NCBI RefSeq assembly: GCF_001187725.1 | Contig: NZ_LGIQ01000009.1 | Coordinates: 2,107,493-2,171,492, forward strand | DNA length: 64,000 bases | Source: Brevibacillus reuszeri | Lineage (GTDB): Bacteria; Bacillota; Bacilli; Brevibacillales; Brevibacillaceae | Direction: 5' to 3' | Part shown: piece after piece, positions 48,956-56,688 of the stretch | Position numbering within the stretch: the stretch's first letter is position 1 | How the letters are laid out: every line of letters begins with the position of its first letter | Program-made: the position numbers and the translations under genes | Notes under the pieces: generated by a model | Told to the model about the DNA's origin: nothing | Databases searched by the model: none | Seen by the model: only the letters and a program-made list of their open reading frames with translations

Positions 48956-49132
48956 CTAAATTTTCACATCTAAAACCTTCCCCAACGTTGGATGCCCAGC
49001 CTGCGCCGCCTGAATATTTTGCTGCGTCTTCGCGAAATCTTCCAACATGGTAGCAGCTTGAGCTTGTGCAGTTTCCTGTACTTGTTTTGTCAGGCTAATC
49101 GTCACCGCTTGTTGCAATTGGATTGCATTCAT
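48956..49132 (-). CDS. yjfB: YjfB family putative motility protein
   Basis: The 58-residue protein begins MNAIQLQQAVTISLTKQVQETAQAQAATMLEDF. The family (PF14070) is small, helical and usually under sigma-D control. ATG 49132 has GAGGTGAC just upstream; the frame extends to 49180 but that extension precedes the ribosome site. Confidence 0.8.
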   Translation of the reverse strand: MNAIQLQQAVTISLTKQVQETAQAQAATMLEDFAKTQQNIQAAQAGHPTLGKVLDVKI

Positions 49133-49283
49133 GGATGTCACCTCTTTATTAGATTGAGAGTACTCTTTCTTTATCGACATTTTGGATACAATCCTACACC
49201 AACATTATCCAGACTCACTACTCTCATTCCCACCATCTGCTATACTAAGTACATCTTTTCGAAAGACTAGGAAGGTGACAACA

Positions 49284-50093
49284 TTGTCCACAAAACGCCG
49301 CTCGCTCCTCCTAATCGGAGCCGTCCTCCTCATCTTCATCCACGCGGTATACTTAAACGGCAACCTCGCTGATCTTCTAAACATTACCGCCATCGAGCTG
49401 GTAGCGCTGGCCGTAGTAATCTCCTACGCGATCAAGCGCAAGCATCTGGATCTGAAAAAGATGATCCGCCTCTTGATCCACGGACGGGAAAGCAATGTAG
49501 AGGAAACGATCAAGCGCTTCTATTACTACGCGCTCGTCCAGAAAGAGCAGGGCTATATCGCGCTCGAAAAGGAGCTGCAAAGTGAACGCGATTCATTCGT
49601 GCAGCGTGGCAGCTTGCTCGCGATCGAGGGCGTTCCAGAGGATGAGCTGCGCATGATTCTGGAGAACGAGCTCAAGGGCGAGCAGTATCGCTACCAGCAA
49701 GCAGCCGGCTTCTTTCGCCTTATTAGCTTGCTCGCACCTGGAATGGGGCTGGTCGGTACGCTCCTTGGCATGACAGGCGTGTTGCGCTCCCTCTCTGATT
49801 TCACGCAGACGGGTCATAGCCTGAGTGCGGCTGTTGTGGCGACGCTCTATGGCGCTCTTTTAGCCAACCTGTTTGCTCTGCCATGCTACTACCGGATGAT
49901 GGACCTGTATGACCGGGAAATGTTTGAAAAGCGCCTTTACGTTGAGGGGTGTGTCGGTTTGCAGCGGATGGAAACGCCACGCCTGTTGTTTGAAAAACTG
50001 AACTCGTTCCTGCCAGGTGACCAGAAGCTGGTGCTTATTAAAGAAGCAGGCAGTATGAAGGGAACGATTGAAAGGCAGGACCGTTATGCATGA
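49284..50093 (+). CDS. MotA/TolQ/ExbB-family proton channel protein (stator)
   Basis: The protein has about 269 residues. Predicted membrane helices are near residues 9-25, 30-47, 145-170 and 180-200. The family core LLAPGMGLVGTLLGMTGVLRSLSDF and SAAVVATLYGALLANLFALP corresponds to the MotA channel helices. TTG 49284 with GGAAGG upstream is the likely start. The large cytoplasmic loop is shorter than in B. subtilis MotA. Followed by a motB-like gene with overlap, it forms a stator pair, either flagellar or a related energy-coupling pair. GC-rich relative to the DUF2920 gene. Confidence 0.82.
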   Translation: MSTKRRSLLLIGAVLLIFIHAVYLNGNLADLLNITAIELVALAVVISYAIKRKHLDLKKMIRLLIHGRESNVEETIKRFYYYALVQKEQGYIALEKELQSERDSFVQRGSLLAIEGVPEDELRMILENELKGEQYRYQQAAGFFRLISLLAPGMGLVGTLLGMTGVLRSLSDFTQTGHSLSAAVVATLYGALLANLFALPCYYRMMDLYDREMFEKRLYVEGCVGLQRMETPRLLFEKLNSFLPGDQKLVLIKEAGSMKGTIERQDRYA

Positions 50094-50883
50094 TGACCGG
50101 CTGTATGACGAAAAGGAGCTGGAGAAAAGCTGGCTGCTCAGCTACAGTGACTTAATTACGCTCTTGTTTGTTATCGTGATTATTATCGCGGCGACGTATA
50201 CCTCTAACATTCAGTCGCAGCGTGAGGAAGCGAAAAAGGAAGCGGTACAGCAGCAAGCGGCTATGCAGCAGGTGCATGAAAGCCTGGATCTGTTAAATCT
50301 GCAAAAGCTGGAGCTGCAGCGCGAGGTTCATCAGCTGGAAGCGCGCCAAAAAGCACTCTTGGGGACAGCAGAGGAAGAGAATACGACCGAATCTCCAAGT
50401 CTACCAAAACCACCAACAGGCGCAGCTGATAAGGGTGAGCGCGATATGGACACGGTGCGGACGCAGCTGTCCTCTGCCTTGGCTGAATTGAATCTGGACT
50501 ATGAGGAAACAGAAGAGGGCTTGCGCATTCGTTTGCCGGAGAGTATCTTGTTTTCCAGCGGTTCAGCTGAGCTGCAAGCGCAGGGCAAAAAGGTCGTTGG
50601 GACGATTGCGGGGGTACTACAGCGATATGGTCATATGGTGCGAATTGAGGGCTACACGGATGATGTGCCGATTAAGCACAGTGCATTCAAGTCCAACTGG
50701 GAGCTATCCTCGGGACGCGCTATTGCGGTAATGCGGGAAATGGTTGATGGATATTCTTTACCTGCGACACGCTTTACTGTCGCTGGCCTTGGGGAAAACA
50801 AGCCACTTGTGGATAATTCCAACGAGGAAAACCAAGCGCGCAATCGTCGTGTAGAGGTAATTATTTTGGCGGAAAAAGAATAA
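50086..50883 (+). CDS. MotB/OmpA-domain stator protein
   Basis: The 265-residue protein has one membrane helix near residues 20-45 (SWLLSYSDLITLLFVIVIIIAATY). Its Asp in SYSDLITLLF is the equivalent of the ion-binding Asp of MotB. A coiled-coil linker follows, and an OmpA-type peptidoglycan-binding domain (about 130-265: IEGYTDDVPI, NWELSSGRAIAVMREM, ARNRRVEVIIL). The ATG overlaps the end of the motA-like gene. The length matches MotB. Confidence 0.87.
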   Translation: MHDDRLYDEKELEKSWLLSYSDLITLLFVIVIIIAATYTSNIQSQREEAKKEAVQQQAAMQQVHESLDLLNLQKLELQREVHQLEARQKALLGTAEEENTTESPSLPKPPTGAADKGERDMDTVRTQLSSALAELNLDYEETEEGLRIRLPESILFSSGSAELQAQGKKVVGTIAGVLQRYGHMVRIEGYTDDVPIKHSAFKSNWELSSGRAIAVMREMVDGYSLPATRFTVAGLGENKPLVDNSNEENQARNRRVEVIILAEKE

Positions 50884-50917
50884 TTCCCATTTTTCTGATA
50901 ATAATATGGTTTTGAAG

Positions 50918-50976
50918 AAGGATTCTTCTATGTAAGATCGAAATATATCTTACATGTAAGAATCTTTCTTTTTTAG
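50918..50976 (+). terminator. Long hairpin terminator after the stator pair
   Basis: GATTCTT/AAGAATC outer stem and ATGTAAGAT/ATCTTACAT inner stem, then CTTTCTTTTTT. Confidence 0.82.
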
Positions 50977-51077
50977 GCAAATTCCTGTTCTGGCCAAACC
51001 TTTGTCCTTTTGCGAAAAAGGGCTTGAGAAGGCATGGAGAGCAGGAAATAGTTATTCCCAGCTTGTGCACAACGTCA

Positions 51078-51107
51078 TGTGGATAATGTGGATAACTCTG
51101 TGGAGAA
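51078..51107 (+). other. DnaA-box cluster
   Basis: Two directly abutting perfect boxes TGTGGATAA (51078-51086, 51087-51095) and a one-mismatch box TGTGGAGAA (51099-51107) lie in a 306-base non-coding stretch. TTGTGCACAA (about 51063-51072) and TGTGGACAT further on are weaker. These could bind DnaA as a titration or regulatory site upstream of an amino-acid transporter gene. Confidence 0.6.
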
Positions 51108-51189
51108 CGCAAAAAACCCGTGATTTTCTTGTGGACATTGTTGGGGGCAAACACAGATAAAAAGAGATAGAAACAAGGGGGATTTTCAA

Positions 51190-51975
51190 ATGAAGCTCGG
51201 GAAAAAGTGGTACACCTCGCTTGCGCTGACCGTGGGGATGGGACTTATGCTCTCAGCCTGTGGATCGGGTGGTCAGCCAGCAGCGACAGGATCAGGGGAC
51301 AAGGTCTATGTAATTGGTACAGACGCCGCATACCCTCCATTTCAAATGCTGGAAGCAGACAAGATCAGCGGGCATGACATTGATGTGATGAATGCCGTGG
51401 CTGAAGCGGGCGGATTTAAGGTGGAGTGGAAAAACACTGGCTGGGACCCGTTATTTGATGGTCTGGACAAAGGAACCGTCGATATTGGGATTTCGTCTAT
51501 CACGATTACCGAAAAGCGCAAAGAAAAGTACGACTTTTCTGAACCTTATTTCGAAGCCAACCAGCTGATTCTGGTAGCCGAGGATTCGCCTGTACAGACC
51601 CTGGCTGATTTGAAAGGCAAGAAGATCGGGGTGCAGGCTGCAACAACAGGTGAAGAAGTCGTCAAAAAAGCATTTGGAGAAACCTACGAAGGCTTGAAGG
51701 GGTATGATGACATGCCGTCATCCGTGGATGACTTCTTTAATGGCCGGGTAGATGCGGTCGTGGGCGACAACGGCGTTCTCCAATACTACGTGAAGAAAAT
51801 ACAGAACAAGAAATTCAAGCTGATCAAGGACGATTCCTTTGAAAAAGAATTCTACGGCATCATGGTCAAAAAGGGTAACACAGATGCGATGACCAAGATT
51901 AACGATGGTCTGAAAAAGATCAAGGAAAATGGAAAGCTGCAAGAAATCCATGACAAGTACTTCGGTAATAAGTAG
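51190..51975 (+). CDS. Amino-acid ABC transporter substrate-binding lipoprotein
   Basis: The 261-residue protein has a lipoprotein signal ending in the lipobox LSAC-G (Cys24 or so). A family 3 solute-binding domain follows: IGTDAAYPPFQM, GTVDIGISSITITEKRKEKYDFSEPYF and LADLKGKKIGVQAATTG. It belongs to the GlnH/HisJ group for polar amino acids; the ligand is not decided by sequence. AGGGGGA precedes the ATG. Confidence 0.92.
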   Translation: MKLGKKWYTSLALTVGMGLMLSACGSGGQPAATGSGDKVYVIGTDAAYPPFQMLEADKISGHDIDVMNAVAEAGGFKVEWKNTGWDPLFDGLDKGTVDIGISSITITEKRKEKYDFSEPYFEANQLILVAEDSPVQTLADLKGKKIGVQAATTGEEVVKKAFGETYEGLKGYDDMPSSVDDFFNGRVDAVVGDNGVLQYYVKKIQNKKFKLIKDDSFEKEFYGIMVKKGNTDAMTKINDGLKKIKENGKLQEIHDKYFGNK

Positions 51976-51988
51976 GACGATTCGTGAT

Positions 51989-52015
51989 CCGGGTACGTCT
52001 CTAGGGCGTACCCGG
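51989..52015 (+). terminator. Hairpin between binding-protein and permease genes
   Basis: CCGGGTACG and CGTACCCGG, 9-bp GC-rich stem followed by TGTTTGTG. It probably attenuates readthrough or stabilises the binding-protein message. Confidence 0.6.
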
Positions 52016-52150
52016 TGTTTGTGCTATGGATAGGCATAGTTGGAATTTCTAGCAGGTCGGCTATATGCTCGTCTATCGGCTCGCCAACATGTTGGCGTAG
52101 GCCGGTTTTCTAAGGTGGTCAGCAGGAATAAGCGAAAGGAGGAGCTACCT

Positions 52151-52825
52151 TTGGATTGGAGTGTCATCTATGATTATCGCGAATTGTTTATTCGAGGCGT
52201 TATTAATACGATTTTACTAACAGCGGTAGCCACTGTCTGTGGAACATTGCTCGGTCTGTTCATCAGCTTGGGCAAAATGTCGAGCAAACGCTACTTGAGA
52301 TGGATTTGCTCCATTTATGTAGAGCTGTTTCGAGGGACACCGATGCTGGTTCAGATTTTGCTCATCCACTTTGCGGTGATACCGTCCATTTGGGAATTCA
52401 TATTCCCGGGACAGCCGAATCCGGATGCGATCTATTCCGGTTTTGTCGCTTTATCCCTGAATGCAGCAGCGTACATAGCGGAAATATTTCGTGCGGGTAT
52501 TCAATCGATTGATCCAGGACAGATGGAGGCGGCAAGGTCGCTTGGCATGAGCAAAGGCTTGTCGATGCGCTTGATTGTACTTCCACAGGCGTTTACGCGT
52601 ATGCTGCCTGCGATTGGAAACGAGTTTATTGCCCTTTTAAAAGATTCTTCCTTGTGTGCCGTTATAGCCACTCAAGAATTAAACTATGCAGCCATGAATG
52701 TGGCGAAAAGTACGTTTGAACGATATCCTCCATATCTGACCGAGGCGGCGGTATATTTGGTACTGACCTTGTTCCTGTCACGGATCGTAGTGAGGGGACT
52801 AGAAAAAAAATATTCTACAAGGTAA
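52151..52825 (+). CDS. Amino-acid ABC transporter permease (HisM family)
   Basis: The 224-residue protein has about five membrane helices, with the permease signature EAARSLGMSKGLSMRLIVLPQAFTRMLPAIGNEFIALLKDSSL. The TTG at 52151 follows AAAGGAGG; the upstream open frame to 52040 covers the intergenic hairpin side and is unlikely coding. The ATP-binding partner gene is not adjacent; transcription ends into a cold-shock gene. Confidence 0.88.
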   Translation: MDWSVIYDYRELFIRGVINTILLTAVATVCGTLLGLFISLGKMSSKRYLRWICSIYVELFRGTPMLVQILLIHFAVIPSIWEFIFPGQPNPDAIYSGFVALSLNAAAYIAEIFRAGIQSIDPGQMEAARSLGMSKGLSMRLIVLPQAFTRMLPAIGNEFIALLKDSSLCAVIATQELNYAAMNVAKSTFERYPPYLTEAAVYLVLTLFLSRIVVRGLEKKYSTR

Positions 52826-52915
52826 TGGAATTTCGTGATGATTTTGGGCAAGCTATGTGTGAATACACGGGATACTTATCCTGATTTCCTAAAAAAGAAA
52901 GGGTTGTGCTGTTTC

Positions 52916-53113
52916 ATGCAAGGCAAAGTAAAATGGTTTAACGCAGAAAAAGGGTTTGGTTTTATTGAACGCGAGGGTGGCGACGATGTTTTTGTTCACT
53001 TCTCAGCCATTCAGACTGATGGATTCCGTTCGTTGGATGAGGGACAATCGGTAGAGTTTGATATTGTGGAAGGTGATCGCGGTCCACAGGCAGCCAATGT
53101 CGTCAAACTGTAG
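52916..53113 (+). CDS. Cold-shock protein
   Basis: The 65-residue protein has MQGKVKWFNAEKGFGFIERE with RNP1 (KGFGFI) and RNP2 (VFVHFS). It is a single OB-fold RNA chaperone of the CspA/CspD group. ATG 52916 matches family length; the in-frame start at 52835 is not needed. Confidence 0.94.
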   Translation: MQGKVKWFNAEKGFGFIEREGGDDVFVHFSAIQTDGFRSLDEGQSVEFDIVEGDRGPQAANVVKL

Positions 53114-53208
53114 AACAATGGGAAATTCCAGCTGCGACATGCCTTTTGGCAGTACCGCGGTTGAACTTATACTGAGTCGGAGTTTCATGAATTCCTATCT
53201 GTATAAAA

Positions 53209-53250
53209 ATCCCCCTTGCCCAGCTTTTACTGGGTACAGGGGGATTTTGT
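53209..53250 (+). terminator. Terminator between csp and the convergent gene
   Basis: AATCCCCCTTG-CCCAG and CTGGG-TACAGGGGGATT, then TTG. Confidence 0.85.
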
Positions 53251-53254
53251 TATG

Positions 53255-54307
53255 TTAGCTAATCATTTTATGAATGCGGAGGGAACGATGCTCGCGAAGG
53301 TCGAGGAATTCTTCTCCCCGACGTACGAGCGGGCGCATTGGCTCATCGGTATGAATCATGATTACTTCGACTTGATCGCCATTGCTGAGAAGTGCGCTAG
53401 AACCGACATATAATAGAACAATATACTGGATAAAGTGCGATACGATTAACGGGTTTAATTTGCCATTGCACGCGAGCTCCCATAGAACGCTTGCTGCTTC
53501 AAAAGGAGAAGAGCCCTTGCGATAAACACGATCGGTGCAGATCGCATCAAAAACATCGGCGACACTAATGATTTGGCATTCAAAAGGAATCGTCTCTTTT
53601 GTCCGCCGTTCAGGATAACCGGTACCGTCCAGTCGCTCGTGATGTAGCAGCGCGCACAAAGCAAGCTGTTCATTTGCGCCTTCCATAGAGAGGAGCAGCT
53701 GGCTGCCGTACTCTGCATGAAGCTTCATGATCGAGTATTCCTCGTCGGTTAAGTGCGTAGGCTTGGACAGCAGTTCATCTGCAATCTTCATTTTTCCAAT
53801 GTCATGCAAAAGACCCGCCTGTCCCAGAAAGTAAATATCTTCATGAGACCTACCTAACAGCTTGCCAATTAAGGCTGAAATAATGCCAACATGGAGGGAA
53901 TGACGATACGTGTAGTTGTCCGTTCCTTCTTTTAAATAAATAAATTGGAGAAATCCGAAGCGTTGTAAAACTTGATCGAGTAAAGGATAAAAAGCTTCGT
54001 TAAATCGATTCAGCGGAGGGATCGTCCCGGAGGCAATCTGTCTAAACAAGTGCCCAGTCTTCTGAACAGCATCTACATATTGGCGTGCTGCTTCAGTTTC
54101 GCTCCAGTGTAATACAGGCGAGGGCATGTCAATAGTCGATGGAGCTGCAGCTACTTGAACGGCCATCACTTTATGGGATTCCAGTAGGCGGATGTCACTC
54201 TGATGCAGAATCGCTCCAGCGGGCAATAGTAGCAGGCCATACTCGTTGTATACATCTTGTGCGAGTGTAGTTCCGATGATTAAATGGGAAGGTTTCACCT
54301 CGGCCAT
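53255..54307 (-). CDS. HD-GYP domain cyclic-di-GMP phosphodiesterase
   Basis: The 350-residue cytoplasmic protein has an N-terminal domain of about 110 residues with no clear family and an HD-GYP domain: RHSLHVGIISALIG, LLHDIGKMKIADELL, and HHERLDGTGYPE. The extra helix after GYP (IISVADVFDAICTDRVYRK) is typical. It likely breaks down c-di-GMP and so favours motility, fitting the flagellar context. AGGAGG is eight bases before the ATG. A TATAAT on the minus strand at about 54366-54371 may be its -10, right beside the end of the TnpB element. Confidence 0.92.
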   Translation of the reverse strand: MAEVKPSHLIIGTTLAQDVYNEYGLLLLPAGAILHQSDIRLLESHKVMAVQVAAAPSTIDMPSPVLHWSETEAARQYVDAVQKTGHLFRQIASGTIPPLNRFNEAFYPLLDQVLQRFGFLQFIYLKEGTDNYTYRHSLHVGIISALIGKLLGRSHEDIYFLGQAGLLHDIGKMKIADELLSKPTHLTDEEYSIMKLHAEYGSQLLLSMEGANEQLALCALLHHERLDGTGYPERRTKETIPFECQIISVADVFDAICTDRVYRKGSSPFEAASVLWELACNGKLNPLIVSHFIQYIVLLYVGSSALLSNGDQVEVIMIHTDEPMRPLVRRGEEFLDLREHRSLRIHKMIS

Positions 54308-54384
54308 GAGGATTCCTCCTGTGCGAGTGTTGGCATGCTAAATATATTGGATTGACTAGCATCTATTATAGCATAGGGAAACTA

Positions 54385-54533
54385 TTGAGACTCCCACGTT
54401 AAAGGAATAAACTGATCCTTTCGACATAAGTGGGATCCTTGGGTGGTAGTCGGAAGTGTATTTCTACTATCCGTAGTTCCCCCAAGCTCAAGGCTGTCTC
54501 ATCAGCCCATCCTAGTCCAGAGCATAAAGCTGA
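54385..54533 (-). ncRNA. Probable omegaRNA/reRNA scaffold at the right end of the TnpB element
   Basis: About 150 non-coding bases follow tnpB. TnpB elements end in a structured RNA whose 3' part reads out of the element into flanking DNA as the guide. Stems visible on the minus strand include GGATCC...GGATC-type and CCTTTAACGTGGGAG/CTCCCAC... segments. TCAA at 54388-54385 matches the right-end cleavage tetranucleotide known for IS608-type elements, so the guide would start at about 54384. Boundary and fold are inferred. Confidence 0.55.
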
Positions 54534-55589
54534 CTAGGCTGGCAGACTATTACCATCTACCAAAGGTTGGTTTAAGATGTTGATTGCTCCAACCAAATCA
54601 CGATGAGCATTGAAGCCGCATGAACATTCGTACTTTCTATCTCTTACTTTGTTCTTCCCACCACATGCAGGACATATTTGGGATGTGTACGCAGGATTGA
54701 CTTCACTTACACGAATACCGACAAGGTTAGCTTTGTAGGAGATGAACTGCTGAAGCTGATAGAAAGTCCAACTGTACAGGTTTTTAGCGTTTTTACGGCT
54801 TGTTCTTGCCGTCTTGCGAATATTTGTTAATCGTTCCAACTTAATTAGCGATACATTTTCTTGAATAGCTGTATTGACAATTTGACGGCTGATCTTATGG
54901 TTTTGATCTTTCATCCACCGTTGTTCTTTATTGCCAAATTTCAGAATAGCAGACATCTTTTTGAGTTTTCCTAATTTACGCCTTCGCTGTTGATACTTTC
55001 TGCGTGTGTACTTGTTCTGTCTGCCATTCCCAAAGAAACGTGTTTTTCCAGTAGAAGTCACAGATACAGCAGGCACTTTCAATCCAAGATCAATTCCCAT
55101 GACATTTTCGTTGTTTGATTCGGCTGTTGGTACTTCTAATGAAATTTGGGCGTACCATTTACCTGACTTTTCAACGACTCGCATCAAGCCGGTCTTGGCT
55201 TTTCCGAGTAGTACCATGTCTCGGCTAGTAGTAATAGCATGGAATGCTGTTTTTTTGGTCTTTCCATCTACAACGATAGGGAAAGCGACTATATTTTCGG
55301 ATATCGTATAGTTTTGATTGTTAACGAAGTATACAGGTTTCTTTAGAATCGGACGAGTGCTCAATTTCTTGATTTTTCTGTATATATTTTTGGCGTCACG
55401 AATGGCTTGATTGCATACAGCAGATGGTAGAAGGGTTTCGACATCTTTGGTAGTCACCTTTGGAAAGGTACCATGTTGTTCAGCCTGTTCAGTTAGTTTA
55501 TTGACTATCTGAATATACTCTTGTCCTAATTGCCGGAGAACATCTGGTTGATTTGGAAATATGCGAATCTTAACAGTTAAAGCTTGCAT
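54534..55589 (-). CDS. tnpB: TnpB, RNA-guided RuvC-type nuclease of IS200/IS605 family
   Basis: The 351-residue protein has an N-terminal helix-rich region with an OrfB_IS605-type core. The RuvC triad is Asp167 (GIDLGLK), Glu252 (LERL) and Asp331 (HRDLVGA). A zinc ribbon carries Cys306, Cys309, Cys322 and Cys324 (CPACG...CSCG). All catalytic and metal residues are present, so it looks active. GAGGTGA precedes the ATG. It is somewhat shorter than ISDra2 TnpB. It cuts DNA at sites matching its omegaRNA next to a TAM, promoting retention of the element. Confidence 0.92.
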   Translation of the reverse strand: MQALTVKIRIFPNQPDVLRQLGQEYIQIVNKLTEQAEQHGTFPKVTTKDVETLLPSAVCNQAIRDAKNIYRKIKKLSTRPILKKPVYFVNNQNYTISENIVAFPIVVDGKTKKTAFHAITTSRDMVLLGKAKTGLMRVVEKSGKWYAQISLEVPTAESNNENVMGIDLGLKVPAVSVTSTGKTRFFGNGRQNKYTRRKYQQRRRKLGKLKKMSAILKFGNKEQRWMKDQNHKISRQIVNTAIQENVSLIKLERLTNIRKTARTSRKNAKNLYSWTFYQLQQFISYKANLVGIRVSEVNPAYTSQICPACGGKNKVRDRKYECSCGFNAHRDLVGAINILNQPLVDGNSLPA

Positions 55590-55863
55590 TGTTCACCTCA
55601 TTTCTATTGTTCCTCCAAATAACACTTTACGGTTTTACATGGTACGTTTCCTGCTGTACTGACGTCTATACTCTTGTTTCTTACAAGCATTATATCAGTT
55701 TCCACAAAAAACCAAAAATAAAAAGCAATCAAAGATGTGCTGAGCTGACTTTCGTCATAGAAATCTTTAAACTAGGTGCATTTAGACGACAAGTATTGGT
55801 AATATTCTGTCGCTATTTGTTGGATTATATAAAAATTGTAAAGATTTTTTGTAGATAAGAAGG

Positions 55864-55890
55864 AGGATTATTTACAAACGTGCCGAATAT
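55864..55890 (+). promoter_or_regulatory. Probable sigma-H promoter of hpf
   Basis: AGGATTAT (55864-55871) and CCGAATAT (55883-55890); AGGA to GAAT spacing is 21 bases, as in B. subtilis spoVG. It lies 30 bases ahead of the hpf start. The rest of 55590-55860 holds the tnpB upstream region and no gene I can support. Confidence 0.55.
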
Positions 55891-55919
55891 TTATATATAG
55901 ACGGAAGGAGGTTGGAACC

Positions 55920-56477
55920 ATGAAATTTAACATTCGTGGAGAAAACATTCAAGTCACCGCAGCACTTAGAGAGTATGTGGAAAAGAAAGTCGGCCGTCTC
56001 GAAAAATATTTTGAAACTGGGCAGCCAGCCGATGTACAAGTTACTATGCAGGTACATCGAGGTGAAGGCACGATCGAGGTCACGATCCCGCTAAACGGAG
56101 TGATCCTTCGCGCCGAAGAAACAAATGAGGACATGTATGCTGCCATTGATCTGGTAGCAGAAAAGCTCGAGCGTCAGATCCGCAAGCACAAAACAAAGCT
56201 GATGCGCAAGCTGCGAATCGATGCCACAGGCAAGGTAGGGCAGCGTGAGAGCACGCCCGTTGCTGTCATGATGGCAGACACGGATGAGGAAGATGTAGAT
56301 ATTAACATCGTCCGAACGAAACGATTTGATCTCAAGCCGATGGATGCACAGGAAGCCGTCATGCAAATGGATATGCTAGGACATAGCTTCTTTGTCTTCC
56401 AGAACAGTGACACCAATGATGTGAGCGTGGTGTATCGCCGCAATGACGGACGCTACGGATTAATTGAGCCCAAATAA
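55920..56477 (+). CDS. hpf: Long-form ribosome hibernation promoting factor
   Basis: The 185-residue protein has an N-terminal HPF/RaiA beta-alpha domain (MKFNIRGENIQVTAALREYVEKKVGRLEKYF) and a C-terminal dimerisation domain (about 128-185: VRTKRFDLKPMDAQEAVMQMDMLGHSFFVFQNSDTNDVSVVYRRNDGRYGLIEP). It pairs 70S ribosomes into 100S dimers in stationary phase. AAGGAGG precedes the ATG. Confidence 0.97.
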   Translation: MKFNIRGENIQVTAALREYVEKKVGRLEKYFETGQPADVQVTMQVHRGEGTIEVTIPLNGVILRAEETNEDMYAAIDLVAEKLERQIRKHKTKLMRKLRIDATGKVGQRESTPVAVMMADTDEEDVDINIVRTKRFDLKPMDAQEAVMQMDMLGHSFFVFQNSDTNDVSVVYRRNDGRYGLIEPK

Positions 56478-56510
56478 CGAAACTTTATAGCCTATCACTC
56501 GTATAAGACT

Positions 56511-56538
56511 AGGGAGTTGCTATTGGCAACTCCCTTTA
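56511..56538 (+). terminator. Hairpin after hpf
   Basis: GGGAGTTGC and GCAACTCCC around TATTG, followed by a short T stretch. Confidence 0.65.
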
Positions 56539-56688
56539 CTTGTGTATGTGAGGCTTCTTTTGATAAAATAGCTTTTTAGAAAGTATTATTTTTTTATTCG
56601 CAATCAATATCTCCTTAGGGATATGTGGAACCCTCTCTTACGGAGTAGTCATTATCTTTGTTTGGGAGCATATGGAAGGGGTGTCCTC

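Larger units (their letters stand above)
54385..55690 (-). mobile_element. IS200/IS605-family element carrying only tnpB
   Basis: The element holds one gene (tnpB) and no Y1 transposase tnpA, so it would depend on TnpA in trans. Right end near 54385 as above. The left end lies somewhere between about 55630 and 55700, upstream of the gene, where the segment AAGAGTATAGACGTC and a TATAAT-bearing promoter region are found. No target duplication is expected in this family, and exact left end could not be fixed. Confidence 0.6.

Noticed and set aside
51060..51140. Replication origin
   Set aside because: DnaA boxes are present but there is no dnaA/dnaN/gidA-type context, no AT-rich 13-mer array and only three good boxes.
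55589..55858. 89-codon plus-strand ORF between tnpB and hpf
   Set aside because: Covers the tnpB upstream region and a long AT-rich stretch; no ribosome site and Phe/Tyr/Cys-rich chance composition.
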